Assembly: GCA_023432005.1 (NCBI GenBank)
Contig: JAEYVF010000040.1
Coordinates: 1 to 5,526 of the forward strand
Source of the DNA: Actinomycetes bacterium
Lineage (GTDB): Bacteria > Actinomycetota > Actinomycetes > Actinomycetales > Microbacteriaceae
Length of the DNA: 5,526 bases
Direction of reading: 5' to 3'
In this document: piece after piece, positions 1 through 5,526 of the stretch
How the letters are laid out: each line of letters opens with the position of its first letter
Numbering within the stretch: position 1 is the stretch's first letter
The notes under the pieces: generated by a model
Database searches by the model: none
What the model was told of the DNA's origin: nothing
The model's input: only the letters and a program-made list of their open reading frames with translations
Program-made: the position numbers and the translations under genes

Positions 1-1625
1 CCCGACTCCCACGTGTCGGCGAGCACCGCGTCGGCGAGCGAGCCGAGCGCGGCCGCGATCGCCGCCTCGTAGCCCGCCTCGACCTTGATGTGCTCGGCCA
101 CGAGGCCGCGGATGCCACCGAGGCCGATGATCTGCTGCGAGCCGTCCTGCTGGTCGGTCGCCATCGTGAGGGCGCTCGTGCGGGCGGCGAGTGCGTCGCG
201 CTCACGCTCGGCGGCGTGCAGTTCCTCGCGGAGCGCGTCGACGCGCTCCTGCAGCTGCGCGACCGATCGCTCCGCGGCCTCGACGGCGCCCGCGAGCTCG
301 GTGTCCTCGGCGGCGCCGTGCTCGTCGCCTTCGAGCGTCACGAGCTCGGCTCGCGCGGCCTCGCGCCGCTCTTCGGCGGCCGCGGACGAGGCGCGCTGGC
401 GCTCGAGCTGCGCGCGCAGGGCGCCGAGGCGCTCCTCCGCCGCGCGCACGGCGCCCGCGAGGCGGCCCTGCTCGAGATCGTGCTGACTCACGAGCGCCGA
501 CTGGGCGCTGATCTCCTCGTCGAGGGAGTCGAGGCTCGCGCGGGCCGTGGCGGTCGCGGCGGTCGCGCGCCCGAGCACCGCCTCCGCCTCGGCGATGCCG
601 CCCTGAAGGCGCTCGGCCTCGGCACGCGCGTCGGCGACCGTCGACTCCGACAGGGTCGCGCCCATACCGGGCAGCTCCGACTGCTGCGAGAGCAGCGAGA
701 GGCGCTGGTTCGCGAGGGTGAAGAGGGAGCGCAGGTGGTCCTGCACCTGCTCGAGGCCGAACGCGACGCGCCGGGCCTCATCGACGGCCTCCGAGCTCGA
801 CGACTGCTCGATGCGGGCCTGACGCAGCTTCGACTGGTCGAGCTGCTCCTGCAGCACCACGCGCTCCGTCTTGCGCTCCGACTCGCTGCGGGTCACATCC
901 GTGATGGCCTTGCGCAGCTCGACGACCTCATCGGCGAGCAGGCGGGCGCGCGCGTCGCGCACGATCGCGGCGATCGTCTGCGCCTCGCGCGCGATCTGGG
1001 CCTGCTGGCCGAGGGGCTTGAGCTGACGGCGGATCTCACCCGCGAGATCCGAGAGACGCGTGAGGTTCGCCTGCATCGCGTCGAGCTTGCGGAGGGTCTT
1101 CTCCTTGCGGCGACGGTGCTTGAGGATGCCGGCCGCCTCTTCGATGAAGCCGCGGCGATCCTCCGGGGTCGCATGGAGCACCTGGTCGAGCTGGCCCTGC
1201 CCCACGATGACGTGCATCTCACGGCCGAGGCCCGAGTCGGAGAGCAGCTCCTGCACATCCAGCAGACGGCACTGCTCGCCGTTGATCGCGTACTCGCTGC
1301 CGCCGTTGCGGAACAGGGTGCGCGAGATCGTGACCTCGGAGTAGTCGATCGGCAGGGCTCCGTCGGAGTTGTCGATCGTGAGCTGCACCTCGGCGCGGCC
1401 GAGCGGTCCGCGCGTCGCGGTGCCGGCGAAGATGACGTCCTCCATCTTGCCGCCGCGCAGGGTCTTGGCCCCCTGCTCGCCCATCACCCAGGCGAGACCG
1501 TCGACGACGTTCGACTTGCCCGACCCGTTCGGGCCGACGACGCACGTCACGCCCTTCTCGAAGGCGAAGGTGGTCGGCTGGGCGAACGACTTGAACCCCT
1601 TGAGGGTCAAGCTCTTCAGATGCAC
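1..1625 (-). CDS. smc: Chromosome segregation ATPase SMC, N-terminal 541 codons (3' end outside window)
   Basis: SMC forms a homodimer that, with ScpA and ScpB, extrudes DNA loops and organises the nucleoid; this is family knowledge. The frame is open from a GTG at 1625 to the left edge. Seen in the translation: an N-terminus starting VHLKSLTLKGFKSF, Walker A GPNGSGKS at residues 31-38, the LRGGKMEDVIFAG block at 56-68 with the R-loop arginine at 57, and the Q-loop region VGQGQLDQVL at 141-150. A long Glu/Arg/Ala/Gln-rich coiled coil covers about 165-495. The hinge begins near residue 501 and is cut at residue 541. The rest of the hinge, the returning coiled coil and the C-terminal signature and Walker B half must lie to the left. 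GTG is chosen because the family N-terminus begins here and GGAGG sits 7 bases upstream. The gene is divergent from the GNAT gene and separated from mutM by two genes. No frameshift is visible. Confidence 0.97.
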   Translation of the reverse strand, partial: MHLKSLTLKGFKSFAQPTTFAFEKGVTCVVGPNGSGKSNVVDGLAWVMGEQGAKTLRGGKMEDVIFAGTATRGPLGRAEVQLTIDNSDGALPIDYSEVTISRTLFRNGGSEYAINGEQCRLLDVQELLSDSGLGREMHVIVGQGQLDQVLHATPEDRRGFIEEAAGILKHRRRKEKTLRKLDAMQANLTRLSDLAGEIRRQLKPLGQQAQIAREAQTIAAIVRDARARLLADEVVELRKAITDVTRSESERKTERVVLQEQLDQSKLRQARIEQSSSSEAVDEARRVAFGLEQVQDHLRSLFTLANQRLSLLSQQSELPGMGATLSESTVADARAEAERLQGGIAEAEAVLGRATAATATARASLDSLDEEISAQSALVSQHDLEQGRLAGAVRAAEERLGALRAQLERQRASSAAAEERREAARAELVTLEGDEHGAAEDTELAGAVEAAERSVAQLQERVDALREELHAAERERDALAARTSALTMATDQQDGSQQIIGLGGIRGLVAEHIKVEAGYEAAIAAALGSLADAVLADTWES

Positions 1626-1726
1626 CCGGCCACCTCCATCCCTGCTGTCGCGGCGCGTCGCTCTACGGTACCGGCCCGCGCGCGCCGCGGGATGCCATCG
1701 CGCCGCGAACGCGCCATGCTGGACGG
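1626..1726. promoter_or_regulatory. Divergent smc/GNAT intergenic region with possible back-to-back promoters
   Basis: This 101-base gap must carry the starts of transcription for smc leftward and probably the GNAT gene rightward, since neither has a co-directional upstream gene inside the window. At its centre is the 8-base palindrome CGGTACCG (1666-1673), a small AT-containing island in very GC-rich DNA. It overlaps TACGGT on the plus strand (1664-1669) and TACCGT on the minus strand (1670-1665). Both fit the loose actinobacterial -10 pattern TAnnnT. I see no convincing -35 for either, so the promoter assignment is inference; the need for a promoter here is firmer than its exact position. 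Confidence 0.4.
1633..1637 (-). promoter_or_regulatory. Shine-Dalgarno site of smc
   Basis: On the minus strand GGAGG lies 7 bases before the GTG at 1625. This perfect anti-16S match at ideal spacing fixes the unusual GTG start of smc. An ATG overlapping the same site (ATGGAGG) is in another frame and runs into a stop after a few codons, so it is not the start. Confidence 0.8.
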
Positions 1727-2803
1727 ATGACCGCCATCGTCGTCGAGGAGATCCCGATTCCCGCCGCGCTCGACGGGAGCCCGGCTGCGGCCGACTTCCT
1801 CGCGACGGTCGAGGTGCGCAACGCCTCGGAGGAGGCGGGCTTCGGCACCCCCGACGTGCGGGTCGACCCCGAGCGCCTGCTCGCGAGCTGGAGCGACCCG
1901 CACGCGCCCCATCGCCTGTTCGTCGTGCGCTCCGAGGGGCGCATCGTGGCGCGCGGGATGATCGAGGGGCTGCTCGAGGACCCGACAGGCGCGTGCTGGG
2001 TGGACGCTCGCGTGCACCCCGACGCGACGGGCCGCGGCATCGGGCGCGCGCTCGCCGAGCACGTGGAGGCCGCCGCGCGCGCCGACGGCCACTCGCACGC
2101 GATCGCCTATGCCGTGTCGCCGGAGCAGTCAGGCCCGCGCATCGTGCCGCCCACGGGTTTCGGGTCGCTGCCCGCCGAGAACCGCGAGGTGCGCTTCCTG
2201 CTGAACCGCGGCTACCGGCTCGAGCAGGTCGTGCGGGCGAGCCGGATGGGGCTGCCGCTCGACCCGGAGGAGCTGCGCGCCCGCATCCGCCTCGCCCGCG
2301 AGCGCAGCGGCCCGGACTATCGCGTGCACCGCTGGACGGGCCGCTCCCCCGAGCGCTTCCTCGGCGACCTGGCGCTGCTCTTCACGCGCATGAGCACGGA
2401 TGCGCCGCAAGCGGGGCTCGAGGAACCCGAGGACGTGTGGACGGCCGAGCGCGTCGCGGAGCACGAGGAGCGCAACGAGAGCGCCGAGTCGTCGACGCTG
2501 ACGGCCGCCGTGGAGCACGTGGGCGAGGGTCGGCTCGTGGGGTTCACGCAGCTCAACGTGCCCGTCGACCCGCTGCGCCCCGCGACCCAGGAGGACACGC
2601 TCGTGCTGCGCGAGCACCGCGGCCACGCGCTCGGGATGCTCGTCAAGCTCGAGAACCTCGAGCAGCTCGAGCAGGACTTCCCCGGACGCCCGTCGGTGCT
2701 CACCTGGAACGCCGACGAGAACCGGCACATGCTCGCGGTCAACGAGGCACTCGGCTTCGAGCCGATGGCGTACGAGGGGGCGTGGCGGCTCGACCTCAGG
2801 TGA
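1727..2803 (+). CDS. Tandem-domain GNAT family N-acetyltransferase, substrate unknown
   Basis: A predicted cytoplasmic 358-residue protein with two GNAT folds, the enzymes that move acetyl from acetyl-CoA to an amine. The first domain covers about 1-155 and has a clear motif A, VHPDATGRGIGRAL at 96-109, with the R-G-x-G-R pyrophosphate loop. The second covers about 195-358 and has LREHRGHALGMLVK at 294-307 plus the typical C-terminal NADENRHMLAVNEALGF at 328-344, placing side chains near acetyl-CoA. No signal peptide or membrane segment is seen. The double-GNAT layout recalls mycothiol synthase MshD and related actinobacterial proteins, but I cannot assign MshD function because those genes are normally recognised by closer similarity and context. 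The ATG at 1727 is the only plausible start, although its ribosome site is poor (GGA three bases upstream). It lies alone on the plus strand, between smc and a shared terminator, so it is probably monocistronic. Composition matches its neighbours, so there is no sign of recent transfer. Confidence 0.9.
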   Translation: MTAIVVEEIPIPAALDGSPAAADFLATVEVRNASEEAGFGTPDVRVDPERLLASWSDPHAPHRLFVVRSEGRIVARGMIEGLLEDPTGACWVDARVHPDATGRGIGRALAEHVEAAARADGHSHAIAYAVSPEQSGPRIVPPTGFGSLPAENREVRFLLNRGYRLEQVVRASRMGLPLDPEELRARIRLARERSGPDYRVHRWTGRSPERFLGDLALLFTRMSTDAPQAGLEEPEDVWTAERVAEHEERNESAESSTLTAAVEHVGEGRLVGFTQLNVPVDPLRPATQEDTLVLREHRGHALGMLVKLENLEQLEQDFPGRPSVLTWNADENRHMLAVNEALGFEPMAYEGAWRLDLR

Positions 2804-2814
2804 GCGCGCGGACG

Positions 2815-2848
2815 CGAACGGCCGCGGGGATCGCCCCGCGGCCGTTCG
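2815..2848. terminator. Convergent, probably bidirectional hairpin terminator
   Basis: The arms CGAACGGCCGCGGGG (2815-2829) and CCCCGCGGCCGTTCG (2834-2848) pair perfectly over 15 bp around an ATCG loop. The hairpin fills most of the 60-base gap between the stops of the GNAT gene (plus) and the BI-1/YccA gene (minus), which face each other. On the plus side the stem is followed by a mildly T-rich stretch (2849-2860); on the minus side there is no T-run. The stem is long and GC-rich, as in many actinobacterial terminators lacking a U-tract. That it acts in both directions is inference from its symmetry and position. Confidence 0.85.
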
Positions 2849-2863
2849 TTCGTCTGTCGTCCG

Positions 2864-3667
2864 TCAGCGTCGCGCGATGGCGATGAGGCGCAGGATCTCG
2901 AGGTAGAGCCAGATGACCGTGACCATGACGCCGAAGGCGCCCGTCCACTGGTACTTCTTCGGGATGCGGTTCTGCGCACCCTTCTGGATGAAGTCGAAGT
3001 CGAGCACGAGCGAGTAGGCGCCGAGCAGCACCGCGAGCACGCCGAGGATGACGCCGAGCGGGATGCCCGCGATCTCGACACCGGTGCGGAGGCCCCACGG
3101 GTCGGTGGTGACACCGAAGATCATGAGGCCCACGTTGATGAGCGAGAACGCGAGGTAGCCGAGCATCGCGCCGAGGAAGATCTTCGTGGCCTTCGCCGAG
3201 GCGCGGATGCGGCCGCTCGCGAAGAGGAAGAGCGTGACGCCCACGACGCAGAACGTCGCGAGCACGGCCTGCGTGACGATGCCCGGCAGCATCGCCTCGT
3301 AGAACGCCGAGATGCCGCCGAGGAAGATGCCCTGCGCGCCGGCGTAGCCGAGGATGAGCGCGGGCGAGGGCTCGCGCTTGAAGATGTTGACGAGCGCGAG
3401 CACGAAGCCGACGAGCGCGGCGCCGATGAAGAGGAACGGGATCAGCTCGACCGTCAGCCAGCCGATCGCCGCGCCGACGAGCAGCACGCCGAACGTGCCG
3501 AGCGACACACGCACGGTGCCGTCGACCGTCATCGGGGCGGCGGCAGCGGGATCCGGGGCCGACGGCAGCTCGAACTGCTGCTGGAGCTGCTCAGCCGAGG
3601 GCGTGGGGATCGCGGGCACCCCCTTGCCGTTGAACGCGGGATTCGTCGAGAAAGCAGGGTTGGCCAT
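2864..3667 (-). CDS. Bax inhibitor-1/YccA family multi-pass membrane protein
   Basis: A 267-residue integral membrane protein. Residues 1-50 are a polar, Pro/Ala/Gln-rich cytoplasmic-type tail with NPAF twice (3-6 and 9-12). Seven hydrophobic segments follow at about 53-71, 76-94, 103-120, 129-150, 163-185, 199-221 and 243-263. The sixth is followed by LDFDFIQKG (222-230) and the last contains WLYLEILRL (253-261), both typical of the bacterial YccA-like branch. In studied BI-1 homologues a pair of buried acids controls a calcium leak pore; D223 or D225 and E257 are candidates here, by inference only. In bacteria YccA is also known as a substrate and modulator of FtsH, but the role in actinobacteria is unclear. 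The ATG at 3667 is preceded by AAGGA (3674-3678) at 6-base spacing. The gene starts 32 bases after mutM ends, so it is probably the last gene of the rpmF-rnc-mutM operon, and it ends at the hairpin at 2815-2848. Confidence 0.93.
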   Translation of the reverse strand: MANPAFSTNPAFNGKGVPAIPTPSAEQLQQQFELPSAPDPAAAAPMTVDGTVRVSLGTFGVLLVGAAIGWLTVELIPFLFIGAALVGFVLALVNIFKREPSPALILGYAGAQGIFLGGISAFYEAMLPGIVTQAVLATFCVVGVTLFLFASGRIRASAKATKIFLGAMLGYLAFSLINVGLMIFGVTTDPWGLRTGVEIAGIPLGVILGVLAVLLGAYSLVLDFDFIQKGAQNRIPKKYQWTGAFGVMVTVIWLYLEILRLIAIARR

Positions 3668-3696
3668 GGCGTGTCCTTACGTCGGGTCCTCGCCCC

Positions 3697-3702
3697 AGAT
3701 TA
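3697..3702 (-). promoter_or_regulatory. Possible internal -10 element before the BI-1/YccA gene
   Basis: On the minus strand TAATCT overlaps the TAA stop of mutM and lies 29 bases before the ATG at 3667. It fits the TAnnnT -10 pattern and is one of the few AT-rich spots in the block, but the bases where a -35 would fall (about 3720-3725) do not resemble TTGACA. It could give the membrane-protein gene its own transcript in addition to read-through from mutM. The stop codon alone could explain the match. Confidence 0.25.
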
Positions 3703-4623
3703 CCGGGGAGCGCGGGGCGCATGCTGGACATCCGCCCCATCGCGCCGCGGCATCCGGATGCGCTGGCAACGCGGGCAGAAGTGCGAGCCGCGGTTCATGA
3801 AGGTCTCGCGCACGATCGGGGTGCCGCAGCGGGGGCACGGCCTGCCCGTCTGCCCATAGGCGTTGAGCGAGTGGGAGAAGTAGCCGGAGGCGCCGTTGAC
3901 GTTGACGTACTGGGCGTCGAAGCTCGTGCCCCCCTCGCCGAGGGCCTTCACGAGCACGGCACGCACCTCCGCGAGCAGGGTGCGGGCGCGCTCGCGGCTG
4001 AGCGCGCGCGTCGGCTGGTCGTAGTGGATACGCGCGGCCCACAGCGCCTCGTCGGCGTAGATGTTGCCGATGCCCGAGATGAGGCTCTGGTCGAGCAGGG
4101 CGCGCTTGATCGTCGTGTCGCGGCGCGCGAGGCGATCGAGGAACGCGCGCTCGTCGAAGCGCGGATCGAGCGGATCGCGCGCGATGTGCGCGACGGATGC
4201 CGGGATCCGCTCCTCGGGGCGGTCGGCCGCGGGCACGAGCTCGTCGATCGCCATGGAGCCGAAGATGCGCTGGTCGACGAAGTCGAGCCGCACGGGCCCG
4301 TGACCCGGCTGCTCGAGGTCGAGCACGATGCGCGTGAGCTTCGCGACCTCCGCATCCGGATCGCGCAGCAGCACCTGCCCGCTCATGCCGAGATGCACGA
4401 CGAGCGCCTCATCGGCGGCCGCGATCGGCATCCACAGGTACTTGCCGCGACGGGAAGGGTGGTGAAGGGCGGCGCCCGTCAGGCGCTCGACGAAGTCCTC
4501 GGAGGGGCCCGGATGCCGTCGCAGCGAGCGCTCGTCGAGCACGCGCACGCGCACGATGCGCGCATCCGTGACGGCGGGGATGAGGCCGCTCCGCACGACC
4601 TCGACCTCGGGCAGCTCGGGCAT
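3700..4623 (-). CDS. mutM: Formamidopyrimidine-DNA glycosylase (Fpg/MutM), bifunctional 8-oxoguanine glycosylase/AP lyase
   Basis: Removes 8-oxoguanine and ring-opened purines from DNA and cuts the abasic site by beta/delta elimination. The protein begins MPELPEVEVV: Pro2 is the nucleophile after Met removal and Glu3 the general acid. Also visible are Lys61 in SRRGKYLW, corresponding to the family's DNA-contacting lysine; Met80 in HLGMSG; Arg119 and Phe121 in DQRIFG (Met, Arg and Phe are the helix-probing triad); Asn187 in the H2TH segment GIGNIYADEALW; and a C-terminal zinc finger with Cys263, Cys266, Cys283, Cys286 and the conserved Arg278. All key residues are present. At 307 residues it is longer than the usual 270-290, partly because of a basic tail of about 20 residues after the zinc finger. 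The start is 3 bases after the rnc stop with only a weak ribosome site, so translation is probably coupled to rnc. The Nei paralogue is excluded by the PELPEVE start and the zinc-finger form. Confidence 0.97.
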   Translation of the reverse strand: MPELPEVEVVRSGLIPAVTDARIVRVRVLDERSLRRHPGPSEDFVERLTGAALHHPSRRGKYLWMPIAAADEALVVHLGMSGQVLLRDPDAEVAKLTRIVLDLEQPGHGPVRLDFVDQRIFGSMAIDELVPAADRPEERIPASVAHIARDPLDPRFDERAFLDRLARRDTTIKRALLDQSLISGIGNIYADEALWAARIHYDQPTRALSRERARTLLAEVRAVLVKALGEGGTSFDAQYVNVNGASGYFSHSLNAYGQTGRPCPRCGTPIVRETFMNRGSHFCPRCQRIRMPRRDGADVQHAPRAPR

Positions 4624-4626
4624 GCG

Positions 4627-5340
4627 TCAGCGCTTGGGACGCTGCAGGATCGCCCACGCGGCGAGCGCCGCGGCCATCTCCGCCTGCTTCTTGCTCGTGC
4701 CGTCGCCCGTGGCGATCGGCTCGCCCGCGAGCGCGACCGTCGCCGAGAACCGCTTCGAGTGGTCGGGGCCGGAGTCGGTCACGGTGTACTGCGGCAGCCC
4801 CTTGCCGAGGCGCGTGGAGAGCTCCTGGAGGCTCGTCTTGGGGTCCATCGCCGCGCCGAACCGGTCGGGGTCCGCCAGCAGCGGCGCGATGAGGCGCAGC
4901 ACGAGCGCGGTCGCGGCATCCGGGCCCACCGAGAGGTACGCGGCTCCGATGATCGCCTCGACGGCGTCGGCGAGGATCGACTGCTTCTCGCGCCCGCCGG
5001 TCAGCTCTTCGCCGCGGCCGAGCAGAAGGTAGCGGCCGAGGCCGATGTTGACCGCGATGTCGGCGAGCGCCGCGGAGCTCACGAGGCTCGCGCGTCGCTT
5101 CGCGAGCTCGCCCTCGTCGACATCCGGGTTCTCGAGGTAGAGCATGACCGTGACGGCCTGCCCGAGGATCGAGTCGCCGAGGAACTCGAGCCGCTCATTG
5201 TGCCCGATCCCCCCGTTCTCGTACGCGTACGAGCGGTGCGTGAGCGCGAGTGTGAGCAGCTCGGGTTCGATCTCGAGCTGCAGCACCGAGCTCAGCTCGG
5301 CGCGGTCTGCGTCGCCGTCCGTGGAGGGAGCGGACGGCAC
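4627..5340 (-). CDS. rnc: Ribonuclease III
   Basis: Double-strand-specific endonuclease that separates the rRNA precursors and processes structured RNAs, acting as a dimer with Mg2+. The 237-residue protein has the signature NERLEFLGDS at 48-57. Residues matching the E. coli active site are all present: Glu49 (E38), Glu52 (E41), Asp56 (D45), Glu76 (E65), Asp125 (D114) and Glu128 (E117). The nuclease domain covers about 15-160. A double-stranded-RNA-binding domain covers about 165-233, starting DPKTSLQELS and ending with the GTSKKQAEMAAA helix. The start is GTG at 5340: no ATG is available before the catalytic signature, and the gene begins 4 bases after the rpmF stop. TGAGG is very close upstream and GGAAGG lies a little further back inside rpmF, so translational coupling to rpmF is likely. 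The 3-base gap to mutM indicates a shared transcript. Confidence 0.97.
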   Translation of the reverse strand: MPSAPSTDGDADRAELSSVLQLEIEPELLTLALTHRSYAYENGGIGHNERLEFLGDSILGQAVTVMLYLENPDVDEGELAKRRASLVSSAALADIAVNIGLGRYLLLGRGEELTGGREKQSILADAVEAIIGAAYLSVGPDAATALVLRLIAPLLADPDRFGAAMDPKTSLQELSTRLGKGLPQYTVTDSGPDHSKRFSATVALAGEPIATGDGTSKKQAEMAAALAAWAILQRPKR

Positions 5341-5344
5341 GGCC

Positions 5345-5526
5345 TCAGACGTCGGCGACCTTCCGGCCCTTGTACTCGAGGTACAGGGGGGTGCCGGCGG
5401 AGTCCTCGACGACCTTGGCGCGGTGCGGGAGGCTGTAGGTGACCTTGCCGTTCTCGACGGTCTTCACGAGGGTCGGCACGGACGCCTTCCACTGCGAACG
5501 GCGGGCGTGCGTGTTGGCACGCGACT
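5345..5526 (-). CDS. rpmF: 50S ribosomal protein L32, 5' end outside window
   Basis: Small basic protein of the large ribosomal subunit. The last 59 codons plus the TGA (5345-5347) are visible. The frame reads SRANTHARRSQWKAS at its start, the hallmark of bacterial L32 just after the usual N-terminal MAVPKRK-type motif, and ends EYKGRKVADV. About eight to ten N-terminal residues lie beyond the right edge, so the promoter and start cannot be seen. No Cys pairs are present in the visible part, so this is a zinc-free form, as I would expect for many actinobacterial L32 proteins. It is the most upstream visible gene of the rpmF-rnc-mutM-BI-1 block, with rnc starting 4 bases after its stop. Confidence 0.96.
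   Translation of the reverse strand, partial: SRANTHARRSQWKASVPTLVKTVENGKVTYSLPHRAKVVEDSAGTPLYLEYKGRKVADV

Noticed and set aside
1..1625. Alternative idea that the coiled-coil protein is RecN, Rad50/SbcC or MukB
   Set aside because: The N-terminal block with LRGGKMEDVIFAG, the Q-loop VGQGQLDQVL and a hinge start near residue 501 are SMC-specific in spacing and sequence.
90..1730. Long open frame on the plus strand (546 codons) antisense to smc
   Set aside because: It mirrors the codon pattern of smc on the other strand, its translation is a low-complexity Arg/Leu/Ala/Glu mix with no domain, and the minus-strand frame encodes an unmistakable SMC. Long antisense frames are expected at this GC content.
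1369..2886. 505-codon plus-strand frame overlapping smc and the GNAT gene
   Set aside because: It lies out of frame with the GNAT gene, is dominated by Arg/Ala/Gly/Pro, and starts inside smc. The frame starting at 1727 carries the real GNAT motifs.
2317..3114. Minus-strand frame joining the BI-1 3' end, the terminator and GNAT antisense
   Set aside because: Ser/Arg-rich nonsense translation running through the hairpin, in a different frame from the seven-helix protein.
3721..5442. 573-codon plus-strand open frame spanning mutM, rnc and rpmF
   Set aside because: It crosses three well-recognised genes in antisense and has no recognisable motif; it is a GC-driven shadow.
5292..5492. Small 66-codon minus-strand frame across the rpmF/rnc junction
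   Set aside because: It is the shifted frame of rpmF; the rpmF frame gives a clear L32 sequence and needs no extra gene.
1..5526. Search for tRNA/rRNA genes, CRISPR repeats, insertion-sequence ends, toxin-antitoxin or defence genes
   Set aside because: Nearly all bases are covered by six recognisable genes; the gaps (4 to 101 bases) are too short for such elements and show no direct repeats or RNA-gene folds I could identify.

Overview
The window is a chromosomal housekeeping segment from a high-GC Gram-positive bacterium, most likely an actinobacterium of the order Micrococcales, family Microbacteriaceae. This rests on very GC-rich third codon positions, the rpmF-rnc-mutM-...-smc gene order, and the protein sequences as remembered from that group. 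The family assignment is an inference and no database was searched.

Layout from left to right. Bases 1-1625 (minus strand) hold the first 541 codons of smc, the chromosome-condensation ATPase: N-terminal ATP-binding half, first coiled-coil arm and start of the hinge. The gene continues beyond the left edge. Bases 1626-1726 are a short divergent intergenic region. Bases 1727-2803 (plus strand) hold a lone gene for a 358-residue protein with two GNAT acetyltransferase folds and no known substrate. A strong hairpin at 2815-2848 separates it from the convergent gene at 2864-3667 (minus strand), which encodes a seven-helix membrane protein of the Bax inhibitor-1/YccA group. Then follow, all on the minus strand and tightly packed, mutM (3700-4623), rnc (4627-5340) and the 3' part of rpmF (5345-5526).

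Reading in the direction of transcription, the right-hand block is rpmF - rnc - mutM - BI-1/YccA, with gaps of 4, 3 and 32 bases. It looks like one operon joining ribosome assembly (L32), rRNA/dsRNA processing (RNase III), oxidative DNA-damage repair (Fpg) and a membrane protein of uncertain role. It ends at the shared hairpin. smc, which often follows mutM directly in actinobacteria, is here cut off from the block by the oppositely oriented GNAT gene and so must have its own promoter.

Every gene is intact within the window, and I see no mobile element, CRISPR array, tRNA or rRNA gene. I found no clearly new multi-gene system. The most unusual signal is compositional: the hexamer GGATGC/GCATCC occurs 17 times by eye, several-fold above a rough base-composition expectation, on both strands and in different reading frames. 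It is densest in mutM.
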